From Verrucomicrobiota bacterium (GTDB lineage Bacteria; Verrucomicrobiota; Verrucomicrobiia; Opitutales; Opitutaceae), in NCBI GenBank assembly GCA_023386835.1, contig JAEWIY010000152.1:19014-83013 (forward strand): a stretch of DNA of 64,000 nucleotides. The letters are read 5' to 3'. The notes beneath the pieces were generated by a model. The model was not told the DNA's origin and ran no database searches. It saw only the letters and a list, made by a program, of their open reading frames with translations. The position numbers were made by a program, and so were the translations under genes. Shown here piece after piece: positions 24,698 to 32,768 of the stretch; the stretch's first letter is position 1; each line of letters starts with the position of its first letter.

Positions 24698-24716
24698 TAT
24701 TGACAAAACAGCAATA
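24698..24716. promoter_or_regulatory. Candidate operator/promoter between the XRE-cupin regulator and oiaX
   Basis: TATTG at 24698-24702 and CAATA at 24712-24716 form an inverted repeat with a nine-base spacer. A consensus-like TTGACA (24700-24705) on the + strand overlaps it, so a bound regulator would cover a -35 element facing oiaX. No good -10 is visible at 16-18 bases, so the promoter part is weak. Confidence 0.4.
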
Positions 24717-24905
24717 GGGTTTTTGGCTGCGGCTGAGAGGAACGTACCGCGCTTCTTGCGACTGCCCAGCCGCAATGGCAAGCGGGGACGATCCACCTGT
24801 ACCCACCTTAGTCCCCGCTTTCGTTTGCCCCGTCCAACCACAGCTGTTCCCGTCACTTCGGCGGGGCTTCCGCTTCCCGGCACTGACCTGCGGTCCCGTC
24901 GAATC

Positions 24906-26147
24906 GTGGCGGAATACTGGGTGGAGACGCCTCTGCCGCTGGAGCGGGCGTTGGCGGTGCTCGCCGGGGAGCAGTCCTCAGGCACCTTCGTCAAAGTGGC
25001 TGGTGAAAGCGAGGAACTCACGGCCCGGTATCGCGCAACCATCGAGAGTATCCGTGAAATAGGTACAACCGGCACGCCGTCGCTGCCGGCGGGGCGGCCA
25101 GTCGACAGCGGGGGAATGTATCGGCAAGCGGTGGCCGAGATTTCGTGGCCGTTGCACAACCTGGGGACGGACGTCGTCAACCTGCTGGCGACAGTCGCAG
25201 GCAATCTCTTCGAATTGCGTGAATTCACCGGGCTTCGATTGCTCCGGCTGCAGCTTCCAGAGGAGTTCGGGCACGCCTATGGGGGGCCGCGTTTCGGCGT
25301 GGCCGGGACGCGCCGGCTCGCGGGTGTCTCGAAGGGCCCGATCCTCGGCACGATCATCAAACCCAGTGTGGGCCTCAGCCCGGAGCAAACGGCCGCCAGG
25401 GTGGAGGACCTTGTCGCGTGCGGTATCGATTTCATCAAGGACGACGAGTTGATGGCGGACCCGCCGCACTCACCGTTCTCCCGACGAGTCGATGCGGTCA
25501 TGGCCGCGATCGAGAAACACGCGCAGCGGACCGGACGACGGCCGATGTACGCGTTTAACGTCAGTGGCGACGTTGACCAGATGCGGCGCCGGCATGACCA
25601 CGTGGTGGCTCGCGGCGGCACCTGTGTCATGGCGAGTCTGCACGGCGTGGGGCCCGCAGGCATGCAGGCGCTGGCGGCGCACACCGCGGTGCCGATTCAT
25701 GGCCACCGGAACGGCTGGGGACTCCTTTACCGAAGCCCCGCAGTGGGGGTGAGCTACACCGTGATGCAGCAGCTCTGGCGGTTGCTCGGCGTCGATCATC
25801 TCCACTGCAACGGGCTTCGCAACAAGTTCTGCGAATCGGACGAGTCCGTTGTCGCGTCGGCGCGGGCCTGCCTGACCCCGCTGTTCCGCCCGGACGATAC
25901 GGCGATGCCGGTCATTTCCTCCGGGCAATGGGCGGGACAGGCGCCGGATACGCTGGCGGCACTTGAGTCGGCGGATCTGCTTTACCTTTGCGGCGGCGGA
26001 ATCGTGGGACATCCTGACGGCGTTCGTGCCGGGGTGGCGAGCGTGCGCCAAGCGTGGGCCGCCGCGTTGGCAGGTGTGCCGCTGGAAGAGGCGGCACGGT
26101 CCCACGCGGAACTTCAGGCGGCGATCACCTTCTTCGGCGCGCGATGA
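24906..26147 (+). CDS. oiaX: RuBisCO-like protein, probable 3-oxo-isoapionate-4-phosphate decarboxylase (OiaX)
   Basis: A 413-residue RuBisCO large-chain relative (form IV). Visible: EQSSGTF near residue 26, LGTIIKPSVGLS near 150, the metal-binding loop DFIKDDE with Lys near 178, HGHRNGWG near 265, SSGQWAGQ near 340, and the phosphate-binding CGGGIVGHPDG near 362. In D-apiose pathways this family decarboxylates 3-oxo-isoapionate 4-phosphate to L-erythrulose 1-phosphate. The frame extends upstream to a TTG at 24723, but those 61 residues are Arg/Pro-rich and unlike the family. I therefore place the start at or near the GTG at 24906, although no good ribosome site is visible. The kinase gene overlaps its stop (ATGA). 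Confidence 0.75.
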   Translation: MAEYWVETPLPLERALAVLAGEQSSGTFVKVAGESEELTARYRATIESIREIGTTGTPSLPAGRPVDSGGMYRQAVAEISWPLHNLGTDVVNLLATVAGNLFELREFTGLRLLRLQLPEEFGHAYGGPRFGVAGTRRLAGVSKGPILGTIIKPSVGLSPEQTAARVEDLVACGIDFIKDDELMADPPHSPFSRRVDAVMAAIEKHAQRTGRRPMYAFNVSGDVDQMRRRHDHVVARGGTCVMASLHGVGPAGMQALAAHTAVPIHGHRNGWGLLYRSPAVGVSYTVMQQLWRLLGVDHLHCNGLRNKFCESDESVVASARACLTPLFRPDDTAMPVISSGQWAGQAPDTLAALESADLLYLCGGGIVGHPDGVRAGVASVRQAWAAALAGVPLEEAARSHAELQAAITFFGAR

Positions 26148-27547
26148 ATCCGGCGACCGACGAGCTGCTTTTCACCTACTACGGTGACGATTTCACCGGT
26201 TCGACCGACGTGCTGGAGTCGCTGACGGCGCACGGCGTGCCGACTGCATTGTTTCTCGAACCGCCCACGCCGGAACAAGTGCTGGCGTTCCGGTTGATCC
26301 GTCCGCCGGCCGGGCAGGATGGGCGTCTCAAGGCCTTTGGGGTCGCTGGCTTGAGCCGCACGATGTCACCGGCCCAGATGCGCGCGACGCTCCCGGAGGT
26401 CTTCAACCGCATCGCGGCTCATCCGTCACGATTCTTTCACTACAAGGTCTGCAGCACGTTCGACTCGGCGCCGGAAATCGGCAACCTCGGCGTGGCGACA
26501 GACCTGGCCCTGGACGCATTTCCCTCGTCGTGGGTGCCTCTTGTGGTCGCGGCGCCCGCGCTCGGCCGTTATTGCGCCTTCGGCAATCTATTCGCCCAAG
26601 CCGGCGGCACCATGCACCGGCTGGATCGACATCCGACGATGGCTCGGCACCCGATCACGCCCATGACCGAGAGTGACCTGCGACGGCATCTCGCGGCGAT
26701 GACGTCGCGCCGGGTAGGCCTGATCGACCTCCGTGCGCTCGGCTGCCCAACGGCCGAAGCCAGCGAAACACTGCGCCGCCTCGCCCGCGACAGCGCGTTC
26801 GTTCTCTTCGACGCGGTGGAGGATCGGCACCTGTTGGTTGTCGGTGAATTGATCTGCACCCATGTCACGGCAAAGCCGCAGCTCATCGTCGGCTCTTCCG
26901 GCGTGCAGGCGGCGGTCTGTGGTTATTTGGCGGGTCACGGCGGGCTGCCACGGATGCAGCCTTCAACAGAACCGCTCGGATCCGCCCGGCGTGTGATCGC
27001 GATCGCGGGCAGTGCCGCACCCGGCACGGCGCGGCAGATCGAATGTGCGCTCGATCTGGGTTTCACGGACATTCGACTGGATACGGTGGCGGTGCTCGAC
27101 CGGGCGACGCGGGACCACGAGATCAATCGGGTGGTGGCAGCGGCCGTGCAGAGCGTGAGGCAAGACCGTAGTCCGCTGGTTTACGCGGCACGAGGACCGG
27201 AGGACCCGAACCTTGCCCGAACCAACGTGCGCGCCTCAGGCGGGACCGGGGTGGGTCCGAGAGCGGGGACTGTCATCGCGGCGGCGCAAGGGGAAATCCT
27301 GCGCCGCCTGTTGGCAGACGTGGGTCCGCAGCGGGTCGTCGTCGCAGGCGGTGACACGTCGGGCTTCGCCGCCCGCGCGTTACGTATCCATGCTTTGGAG
27401 ATGGCTTGTCCGATCGCCCCCGGCGCACCGTTATGCCGGGCGCATGTGGCCGATCCGGCGCTGCGCGGTTTGGAGATCGCGCTCAAGGGCGGGCAAAATG
27501 GCAACGAGCGTTACTTCGAGTCCATCCTCCGTGGCGAGGTGCTCTGA
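26144..27547 (+). CDS. oiaK: DUF1537 four-carbon acid-sugar kinase, probable 3-oxo-isoapionate kinase (OiaK)
   Basis: A 467-residue kinase of the DUF1537 family. The N-terminal substrate domain shows YYGDDFTGSTDVLESL near residue 12 (the DDxTG acid-sugar binding motif) and FHYKVCSTFDSAPEIGN near 95. The C-terminal nucleotide-binding domain shows VVAGGDTSGFAARAL near 400 and LKGGQNG near the end. It should phosphorylate 3-oxo-isoapionate before the RuBisCO-like decarboxylase acts. Its ATG overlaps the oiaX stop by two bases, which links the two steps in translation as well as in metabolism. Confidence 0.8.
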   Translation: MNPATDELLFTYYGDDFTGSTDVLESLTAHGVPTALFLEPPTPEQVLAFRLIRPPAGQDGRLKAFGVAGLSRTMSPAQMRATLPEVFNRIAAHPSRFFHYKVCSTFDSAPEIGNLGVATDLALDAFPSSWVPLVVAAPALGRYCAFGNLFAQAGGTMHRLDRHPTMARHPITPMTESDLRRHLAAMTSRRVGLIDLRALGCPTAEASETLRRLARDSAFVLFDAVEDRHLLVVGELICTHVTAKPQLIVGSSGVQAAVCGYLAGHGGLPRMQPSTEPLGSARRVIAIAGSAAPGTARQIECALDLGFTDIRLDTVAVLDRATRDHEINRVVAAAVQSVRQDRSPLVYAARGPEDPNLARTNVRASGGTGVGPRAGTVIAAAQGEILRRLLADVGPQRVVVAGGDTSGFAARALRIHALEMACPIAPGAPLCRAHVADPALRGLEIALKGGQNGNERYFESILRGEVL

Positions 27548-27560
27548 CTCGATTTTTTTC

Positions 27561-28394
27561 ATGATACGACGCAAGATCACGTTGGTCGGGGCTGGAGGGA
27601 AAATGGGCGGTCGACTGACCGATCGGTTGCTCGGCTCGCCGTACGAGGTGAGTTACCTCGAGGTCAGCTCCGCCGGACTGGCCCGTCTCCACGAGAAAGG
27701 GCTGATGGCCGCGGATCCGGAAGTGGCGATTCCGCAGGCGGACATCGTGATTCTCGCCGTTCCAGACGTGCTCATTGCCAAGGTCGCCGCCCAGTACGTG
27801 CCGCGTCTACGGCCGGCTGCAATGGTCGTGGTCCTTGACCCTGCGGCGCCGCTCGCGGGGGCACTGCCCGCGCGCCACGACATCGCCTATTTCGCCACCC
27901 ATCCCAGCCATCCGTCGGTCTTCAATTGGGAGCCGGATCGAGACTCCCATTTCGACTACTTTGGCGGGTTCAAGGCGCGGCAGACAGTGGTTTGCGCATT
28001 GGTACAGGGCACAGATGACGACTACGCCGACGGTGAGGCCCTGGCTCGCACAATCTATGCGCCGGTCACGACGGCCCATCGCATTTCACTCGAGCAGATG
28101 GGACTGCTCGAGCCCGCTTTGTCGGAGACCTTCACCGCGAGCCTCGTCACCTTGATGAAGGAGGCGGTCGACTTGGTGGTGGAAAAGGGTGTGCCGCGTG
28201 ACGCCGCCACAGACTTTTTCCTCGGGCATCTCAACATCGAACTCGCGCTTCTGTTCGGGCAGCTGCCTGGCGGGCAGTTTTCTGATGGTGCGCTCAAGGC
28301 GATTCAGCTGGGGCGCAACACCATCATCAACCGGAACTGGCGCGACCTCTTCGAGCCGGCGTCCGTCATGAACCAGATCCGGGCGATCACCTGA
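27561..28394 (+). CDS. apnO: Phosphogluconate dehydrogenase-like protein, probable D-apionate oxidoisomerase (ApnO)
   Basis: A 277-residue NAD-binding protein with an N-terminal Rossmann motif (ITLVGAGGKMGGRLTDRLLG), ADIVILAVPDVLI near residue 56, THPSHPSVFNWE near 112, and a helical C-terminal domain of the phosphogluconate dehydrogenase C-terminal type (LGHLNIELALLFGQLPG). ApnO proteins of this architecture convert D-apionate to 3-oxo-isoapionate. It follows oiaK by 13 bases and precedes the lactonase gene, so the gene order supports the assignment. Another beta-hydroxyacid dehydrogenase activity cannot be excluded. Confidence 0.75.
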   Translation: MIRRKITLVGAGGKMGGRLTDRLLGSPYEVSYLEVSSAGLARLHEKGLMAADPEVAIPQADIVILAVPDVLIAKVAAQYVPRLRPAAMVVVLDPAAPLAGALPARHDIAYFATHPSHPSVFNWEPDRDSHFDYFGGFKARQTVVCALVQGTDDDYADGEALARTIYAPVTTAHRISLEQMGLLEPALSETFTASLVTLMKEAVDLVVEKGVPRDAATDFFLGHLNIELALLFGQLPGGQFSDGALKAIQLGRNTIINRNWRDLFEPASVMNQIRAIT

Positions 28395-28407
28395 AGGGCT
28401 GGACGTA

Positions 28408-30363
28408 ATGGCAGCGTTGACTGATCTCCTGCTCGCATCCGGCGAGACCGCGATGGAACCCCCCGTCCGGACGCTTCGCGCGGGCCCCGTCAGTGTCGAC
28501 TACGCCGGCGGCTTTCTGCGCTACATCCGGGTGGGGGGCCGAGAAGTCCTCCGCATGATCAATTTCGCCGTCCGAGACCAGGATTGGAACACGGTCCCGT
28601 TTCGCGTGTTCGATGAGGAGCTCGACGCGCACGCCGATTGGTTCCGGCTCCACTATCGGGCGCGGTTCGCCGCCGGCGCGATCCATTATGAGGCTGACAT
28701 CGAGGTCGACGGCCGGGCCGACGGGAGTCTGAACTGCTCCTTCGACGGACGCGCGCTCACCGCCTTCAAGCGCAACCGGATTGGCTTCACGGTGCAGCAC
28801 CCGCTGGCCGGTTGCGTCGGCGAACGTATCGACGTCATTCATACGGACGGTACTGAGGAGTCCGGGCGGTTTCCGCGCCTGATCGAGGGCGACGTGGTCT
28901 TTCGTGAGATCGCCGGCCTCAGCTGGTCTGCGGCGCACGGTGTGGCGCGACTGCGTTTCGAAGGCGACGTGTTTGAGATGGAGGACCAACGCAACTGGAC
29001 GGACGCCTCCTTCAAGACCTACTGCACGCCGCTGGCGCGACCACTGCCGGTGGCGGTCAACTTAGGTGACGAGGTGCACCAGCGGGTGATCTTCGGGTAC
29101 GTGGGCAGTGCGACGGACCGAGCGAACGAGACTGCACCGCCGGATGAAGTCCAACTGGTGCTCGACCCGCAGACGCGGGCCCTGCCGCAGGTGGGCATCG
29201 CGCGTTCCCGGGAAGTCGGCACTCTCGATGCGGGCGACAAAGCCGCGCTGACCACGCTGTTGTTGTCGCATTACCGATGCGAGGTCGACCTGGTTGCGAG
29301 CGGGTGGGAGGAACAATTGCGTTCGGCCCTCGGCGAAGCGGTGGACCTGAGTCTGCCTCTGGAGCTGGTTCTTTTCCTGGGGGAGGAGCGCGAGATCGAT
29401 GCACTGGTCCGGTTGTGCGCGTCAACAGCGGCACGGGTGAAGCGGGTGGTGGTTTTAGGGCGCGGACAAAAAGTGACTCCCGCGGATTTGCTTTCAGCGA
29501 CCGTGCGTGTCCTGCGGCGAGCGTTTCCGGGCGCGGGTGTCGGGGCGGGCACCGATGCGTTTTTCGCCGAGCTCAACCGCGCCCGTGTCGCGCCGGAGGA
29601 TCTCGATTTCCTGACGTACTCGATCAATCCTCAGGTGCACGCATTCGATCGTGCGTCGCTGGTCGAAACCCTCGAAGCGCAGCCGCACACGGTTGCTTCG
29701 GCGCGAGCGTTCGCTGGTCAGGCCGAGGTGCAGGTGAGCCCCATCACTTTTCGGATGCGGTGGAATCCGAACGCCACCAGCCCGCGCTCCGTCGGAGCTG
29801 ACGACGTGGATGTGGACCTTCGTCAACTTTCCCTCTTTGCGGCGGGGTGGACATTGGGAAGCCTCGCCGAGCTTGCTGCAGCGGGAGTCTCGGCCATCAC
29901 GTACTACGAGACGGTTGGTGCGCGCGGGTTGATGCAGGCGCGAACCCCGCAAAGTCCGGTGCGCTTTCCCGCCCCGGCCGGTGCGCGTTATCCCCTCTAT
30001 TTTCTTTTCCGTGAGCTTGCGGGTGCGACGCGCTATCGCCGCGTTCACGTCAGCCGCGAGCGGCGAGTCAGTGCGCTGCTGCTGGAACGGCCTGAGGCGG
30101 CACGCTTGTTGGTGGCGAACCTCACGCCGGAGACGATCCAAGTTCGGCTGCCGAAGAACTTTTCGCCGGTCGCGCGGCGCGTGCTGGACGTGACGAGTTG
30201 GAGGAGGCTGGCGACTTCCGCGGATGTACCGTCGCTCGCCACCGAGCCGTGGTCGGGCGCGGAGTTCGCGTTAACGCCGTTCGTTTTCGTCGCGCTGGAC
30301 GGAACGCTCACAAACGAAGCTGGGGACGAACCGGCCAAAGCGACATGGGCGCTGGAACCATGA
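28408..30363 (+). CDS. apnL: Probable D-apionate lactonase (ApnL)
   Basis: A 651-residue protein without signal peptide. It resembles the ApnL family, best seen in VFEMEDQRNWTDASFKTYCT near residue 190, LARPLPVAVNLGDEVHQ near 212, and a later TIM-barrel-like part with DFLTYSINPQVHAF near 395 and AAAGVSAITYYETVGARG near 490. ApnL hydrolyses D-apionolactone to D-apionate, linking the dehydrogenase to the oxidoisomerase. It begins 13 bases after apnO and ends in an ATGA overlap with the DUF4380 gene, so it belongs to the same operon. The match is from remembered family sequence and is strongest around the DQRNWTD block. Confidence 0.8.
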   Translation: MAALTDLLLASGETAMEPPVRTLRAGPVSVDYAGGFLRYIRVGGREVLRMINFAVRDQDWNTVPFRVFDEELDAHADWFRLHYRARFAAGAIHYEADIEVDGRADGSLNCSFDGRALTAFKRNRIGFTVQHPLAGCVGERIDVIHTDGTEESGRFPRLIEGDVVFREIAGLSWSAAHGVARLRFEGDVFEMEDQRNWTDASFKTYCTPLARPLPVAVNLGDEVHQRVIFGYVGSATDRANETAPPDEVQLVLDPQTRALPQVGIARSREVGTLDAGDKAALTTLLLSHYRCEVDLVASGWEEQLRSALGEAVDLSLPLELVLFLGEEREIDALVRLCASTAARVKRVVVLGRGQKVTPADLLSATVRVLRRAFPGAGVGAGTDAFFAELNRARVAPEDLDFLTYSINPQVHAFDRASLVETLEAQPHTVASARAFAGQAEVQVSPITFRMRWNPNATSPRSVGADDVDVDLRQLSLFAAGWTLGSLAELAAAGVSAITYYETVGARGLMQARTPQSPVRFPAPAGARYPLYFLFRELAGATRYRRVHVSRERRVSALLLERPEAARLLVANLTPETIQVRLPKNFSPVARRVLDVTSWRRLATSADVPSLATEPWSGAEFALTPFVFVALDGTLTNEAGDEPAKATWALEP

Positions 30364-31430
30364 CCCTCTGCGCGCTCCATCACCGCGTGTCGCCCCGCCG
30401 CCGCATGCTCCCGGTCGCGGCGATCCTTTTCTGCGTCCACCTGGCCGCTGCGTTATGCGCCGCGGCGTCCTCGGAAGCACCGCTTGTGCTCGAGAACACG
30501 GCGGTGCGCGTGGTGATCGATCCCGCGGTCGGGCGAGTCATGGAGTTTCGGCCGCGGGATGCGGACGCGCGCAACATCCTTTGGGTGAATTCCTCCGCCG
30601 CCCGATCCGAGGAGGCCGCGCAGGCGGGCTATGAAAACTGGGGCGGCGACAAGGTCTGGCCGGCAGCGCAGCCCTTCTGGCGCTACGCGCTCAACCGTAC
30701 CTGGCCGCCGGATACTGCGGTCGACGGTGAGGGAGCGGCGGCCGCAGAGCAGTTGGGCCCTCTGCGGGCGCGCTTGGTGTTTCCCGTCAGCGACTCGTTC
30801 CATCACCAATTGGAGCGCGAGTTTGAGCTCGACCCGACGCAGCCGGTGCTTCGGATCCGCAATCGCATCACTCAGCTGCGCGCGTCTCCCTTCCCGGCGC
30901 AGGTGTGGAGCATCACGCAGGTCCCGATGCCCGAGCGGGTGGTGTTCGATGTCGCCCCGGACGCGTTTCCCGCTTTCGAGCAGCCGGTGAATTTGAATGG
31001 CATTCGGCCGCGGCCGCCGCTGGAGCCACAGGGTTTCGCGGAGGGGAGCGTCGTTCGGCTCGAAGGCGCGGTGGTGTTTCACCCGGATCCCACGCGGCAA
31101 CAGAAGCTCGGCACCTTCGGGCATTGGATCGCCGGTGTGTGGTCGGACGGGGTGCTGGTGCAACAGGTCGCCTTCGCCGCGGCTGGTTTATATCCGGAGG
31201 GAACCTCGCTGCAGCTGTATCAGGAACAGCGTTACGCCGAGCTGGAAACGTTGGGAGTGGCTCGACTGCTGGCGCCGGGGGAAGTGTTGGAAACGATTGT
31301 GACCTGGCGCTGGTTGCCGCCGGTGGATTCATCGCTCACGGATGCCGCTCTTTCCCGGGAACTCGCGCAGTCCCTGTCGGCGGCCCCGTCGAGCCCAACC
31401 GTCGATCAACCTAAACCTGAGGATTTTTGA
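30360..31430 (+). CDS. Secreted DUF4380-like protein
   Basis: A 356-residue protein with a Sec signal peptide (RRRMLPVAAILFCVHLAAAL, cleavage near AASS). The mature part is beta-rich and resembles the DUF4380 group: APLVLENTAVRVVIDPAVGR, a WGGDKVWPAAQPFW segment near residue 95, and long strand-rich stretches ending in a W-R-W segment. Its fold is probably a galactose-mutarotase-like beta-sandwich, used in carbohydrate binding or as a mutarotase-like domain. Its start overlaps the apnL stop (ATGA), and its stop overlaps the start of the first apiosidase gene, so it is embedded in the apiose operon. The exact function is unknown. Confidence 0.6.
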   Translation: MTLCALHHRVSPRRRMLPVAAILFCVHLAAALCAAASSEAPLVLENTAVRVVIDPAVGRVMEFRPRDADARNILWVNSSAARSEEAAQAGYENWGGDKVWPAAQPFWRYALNRTWPPDTAVDGEGAAAAEQLGPLRARLVFPVSDSFHHQLEREFELDPTQPVLRIRNRITQLRASPFPAQVWSITQVPMPERVVFDVAPDAFPAFEQPVNLNGIRPRPPLEPQGFAEGSVVRLEGAVVFHPDPTRQQKLGTFGHWIAGVWSDGVLVQQVAFAAAGLYPEGTSLQLYQEQRYAELETLGVARLLAPGEVLETIVTWRWLPPVDSSLTDAALSRELAQSLSAAPSSPTVDQPKPEDF

Positions 31431-32761
31431 TGCTTCCCGCCCTGAAAGTCAGTGAAGACCGGCGCCATCTCGTCACGACCGAGGGCCGGCCGTTCTTCTA
31501 TTTAGGGGACACCGCGTGGGATCTGTTTCACCGGCTGAACCAAAACGAGGCGGAGCTCTATCTGCGGGATCGCGCAGCCAAGGGGTTCAACGTGATCCAG
31601 GCGGTCGCCCTCGCGGAGGCGGACGGATTGCGGGTCCCCAATGCTTATGGCGAACATGCGCTCCATGGGCTTTCCCCGGAGCGGCCCAACGAGGCCTATT
31701 TCCGACACGTCGATTGGGTGATCGAGCGGGCGGAGGCGCTTGGGCTCTACACCGCGTTGCTGCCGACTTGGGGCGACAAGTGGAATCAGAAGTGGGGTTT
31801 GGGGCCTGAGATCTTCACGTCGGCGAACGCGGAAGCTTATGGCGAATGGCTGGGCCGTCGTTACCGGGAGCGGCCGATCCTCTGGATGCTCGGCGGGGAC
31901 CGTCCGCCGGAGACACCGGCACATCGCGCGATTATTCGCGCGATGGCAGCTGGTTTGCGCCGCGGTGATGGCGGGCGCCACCTCATCACGTTTCATCCGT
32001 CGGGGGAGAAGGGCTCCGCGGAGTACTTTCACGACGAGGAGTGGCTCGATTTCAACGTGCGGCAAAACAGTCACAGCGTGGAGTTCACTCCGTACGCCGC
32101 GACGCGGGCCGACTTCGAGCGGGATCCCGCAAAGCCGGTGCTGGATGCTGAGCCGGTTTACGAGGATATCCCGATCGGGCTGAAAACCGAACAGCCGGTC
32201 TACAGCACGGCGACGGAGGTGCGCCGGGCATTCTATTGGGACGTGTTGAGTGGTGCCTGCGGGCACACGTACGGCCATCATTCGATCTGGCAGTTCTTCG
32301 AGAAGGGAGGCTCCGGAAAAATCGCGCCGTTGATGTCGTGGAAGGAAGCGCTCTGTCAGCCCGGTGCGTTCCATGTCGGTCATGGACGGCGGTTGATCGA
32401 GTCGCGTCCCGTCGCCGGTCGCGAACCGGATGATGAGATCCTCGTCGCGTCAGCTCTCGCGCCTGGCAACGGTCGCGCGCGTTGCGTGGCGACACGCGGC
32501 GCCGACGGCGCGTTCGCCATGGTGTACGTCCCGGAGGGGCGAGCGGTCGAGGTGCGGCTTGATCGCATCTCGGGCACGGCGATCAACGCGTGGCGCTTCG
32601 ATCCCCGCACGGGTGCGACTGTCCGTCTTGGAACGTATCCAGCCGGCGCGATACAGCGGTTCGCTCCGCCGGTGCGCGGCGAACTCGTGGACTGGGTGCT
32701 CGTGCTCGACGACGCGTCCCGCAACTGGCCCGCGCCCGGCAGCTCGCCGGCCGAAGCTTGA
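31430..32761 (+). CDS. GH140 apiosidase-like glycoside hydrolase, cytoplasmic form
   Basis: A 443-residue DUF4038/apiosidase-like TIM-barrel protein. Visible: FYLGDTAWDLFHRLNQNEAE near residue 24, KGFNVIQAVALAEADGLRVP near 46, LLPTWGDKWN near 107, ILWMLGGDRPPETP near 150 and PVLDAEPVYEDIP near 237, with a C-terminal beta-sandwich. GH140 enzymes remove apiose-linked rhamnose in rhamnogalacturonan II; the acids in GGDR and LDAEP are candidate catalytic residues. It has no signal peptide, unlike the related protein at 39805, so it probably acts on imported oligosaccharides. Its ATG overlaps the previous stop (TGATG). Confidence 0.8.
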   Translation: MLPALKVSEDRRHLVTTEGRPFFYLGDTAWDLFHRLNQNEAELYLRDRAAKGFNVIQAVALAEADGLRVPNAYGEHALHGLSPERPNEAYFRHVDWVIERAEALGLYTALLPTWGDKWNQKWGLGPEIFTSANAEAYGEWLGRRYRERPILWMLGGDRPPETPAHRAIIRAMAAGLRRGDGGRHLITFHPSGEKGSAEYFHDEEWLDFNVRQNSHSVEFTPYAATRADFERDPAKPVLDAEPVYEDIPIGLKTEQPVYSTATEVRRAFYWDVLSGACGHTYGHHSIWQFFEKGGSGKIAPLMSWKEALCQPGAFHVGHGRRLIESRPVAGREPDDEILVASALAPGNGRARCVATRGADGAFAMVYVPEGRAVEVRLDRISGTAINAWRFDPRTGATVRLGTYPAGAIQRFAPPVRGELVDWVLVLDDASRNWPAPGSSPAEA

Positions 32762-32768
32762 TTTTATC

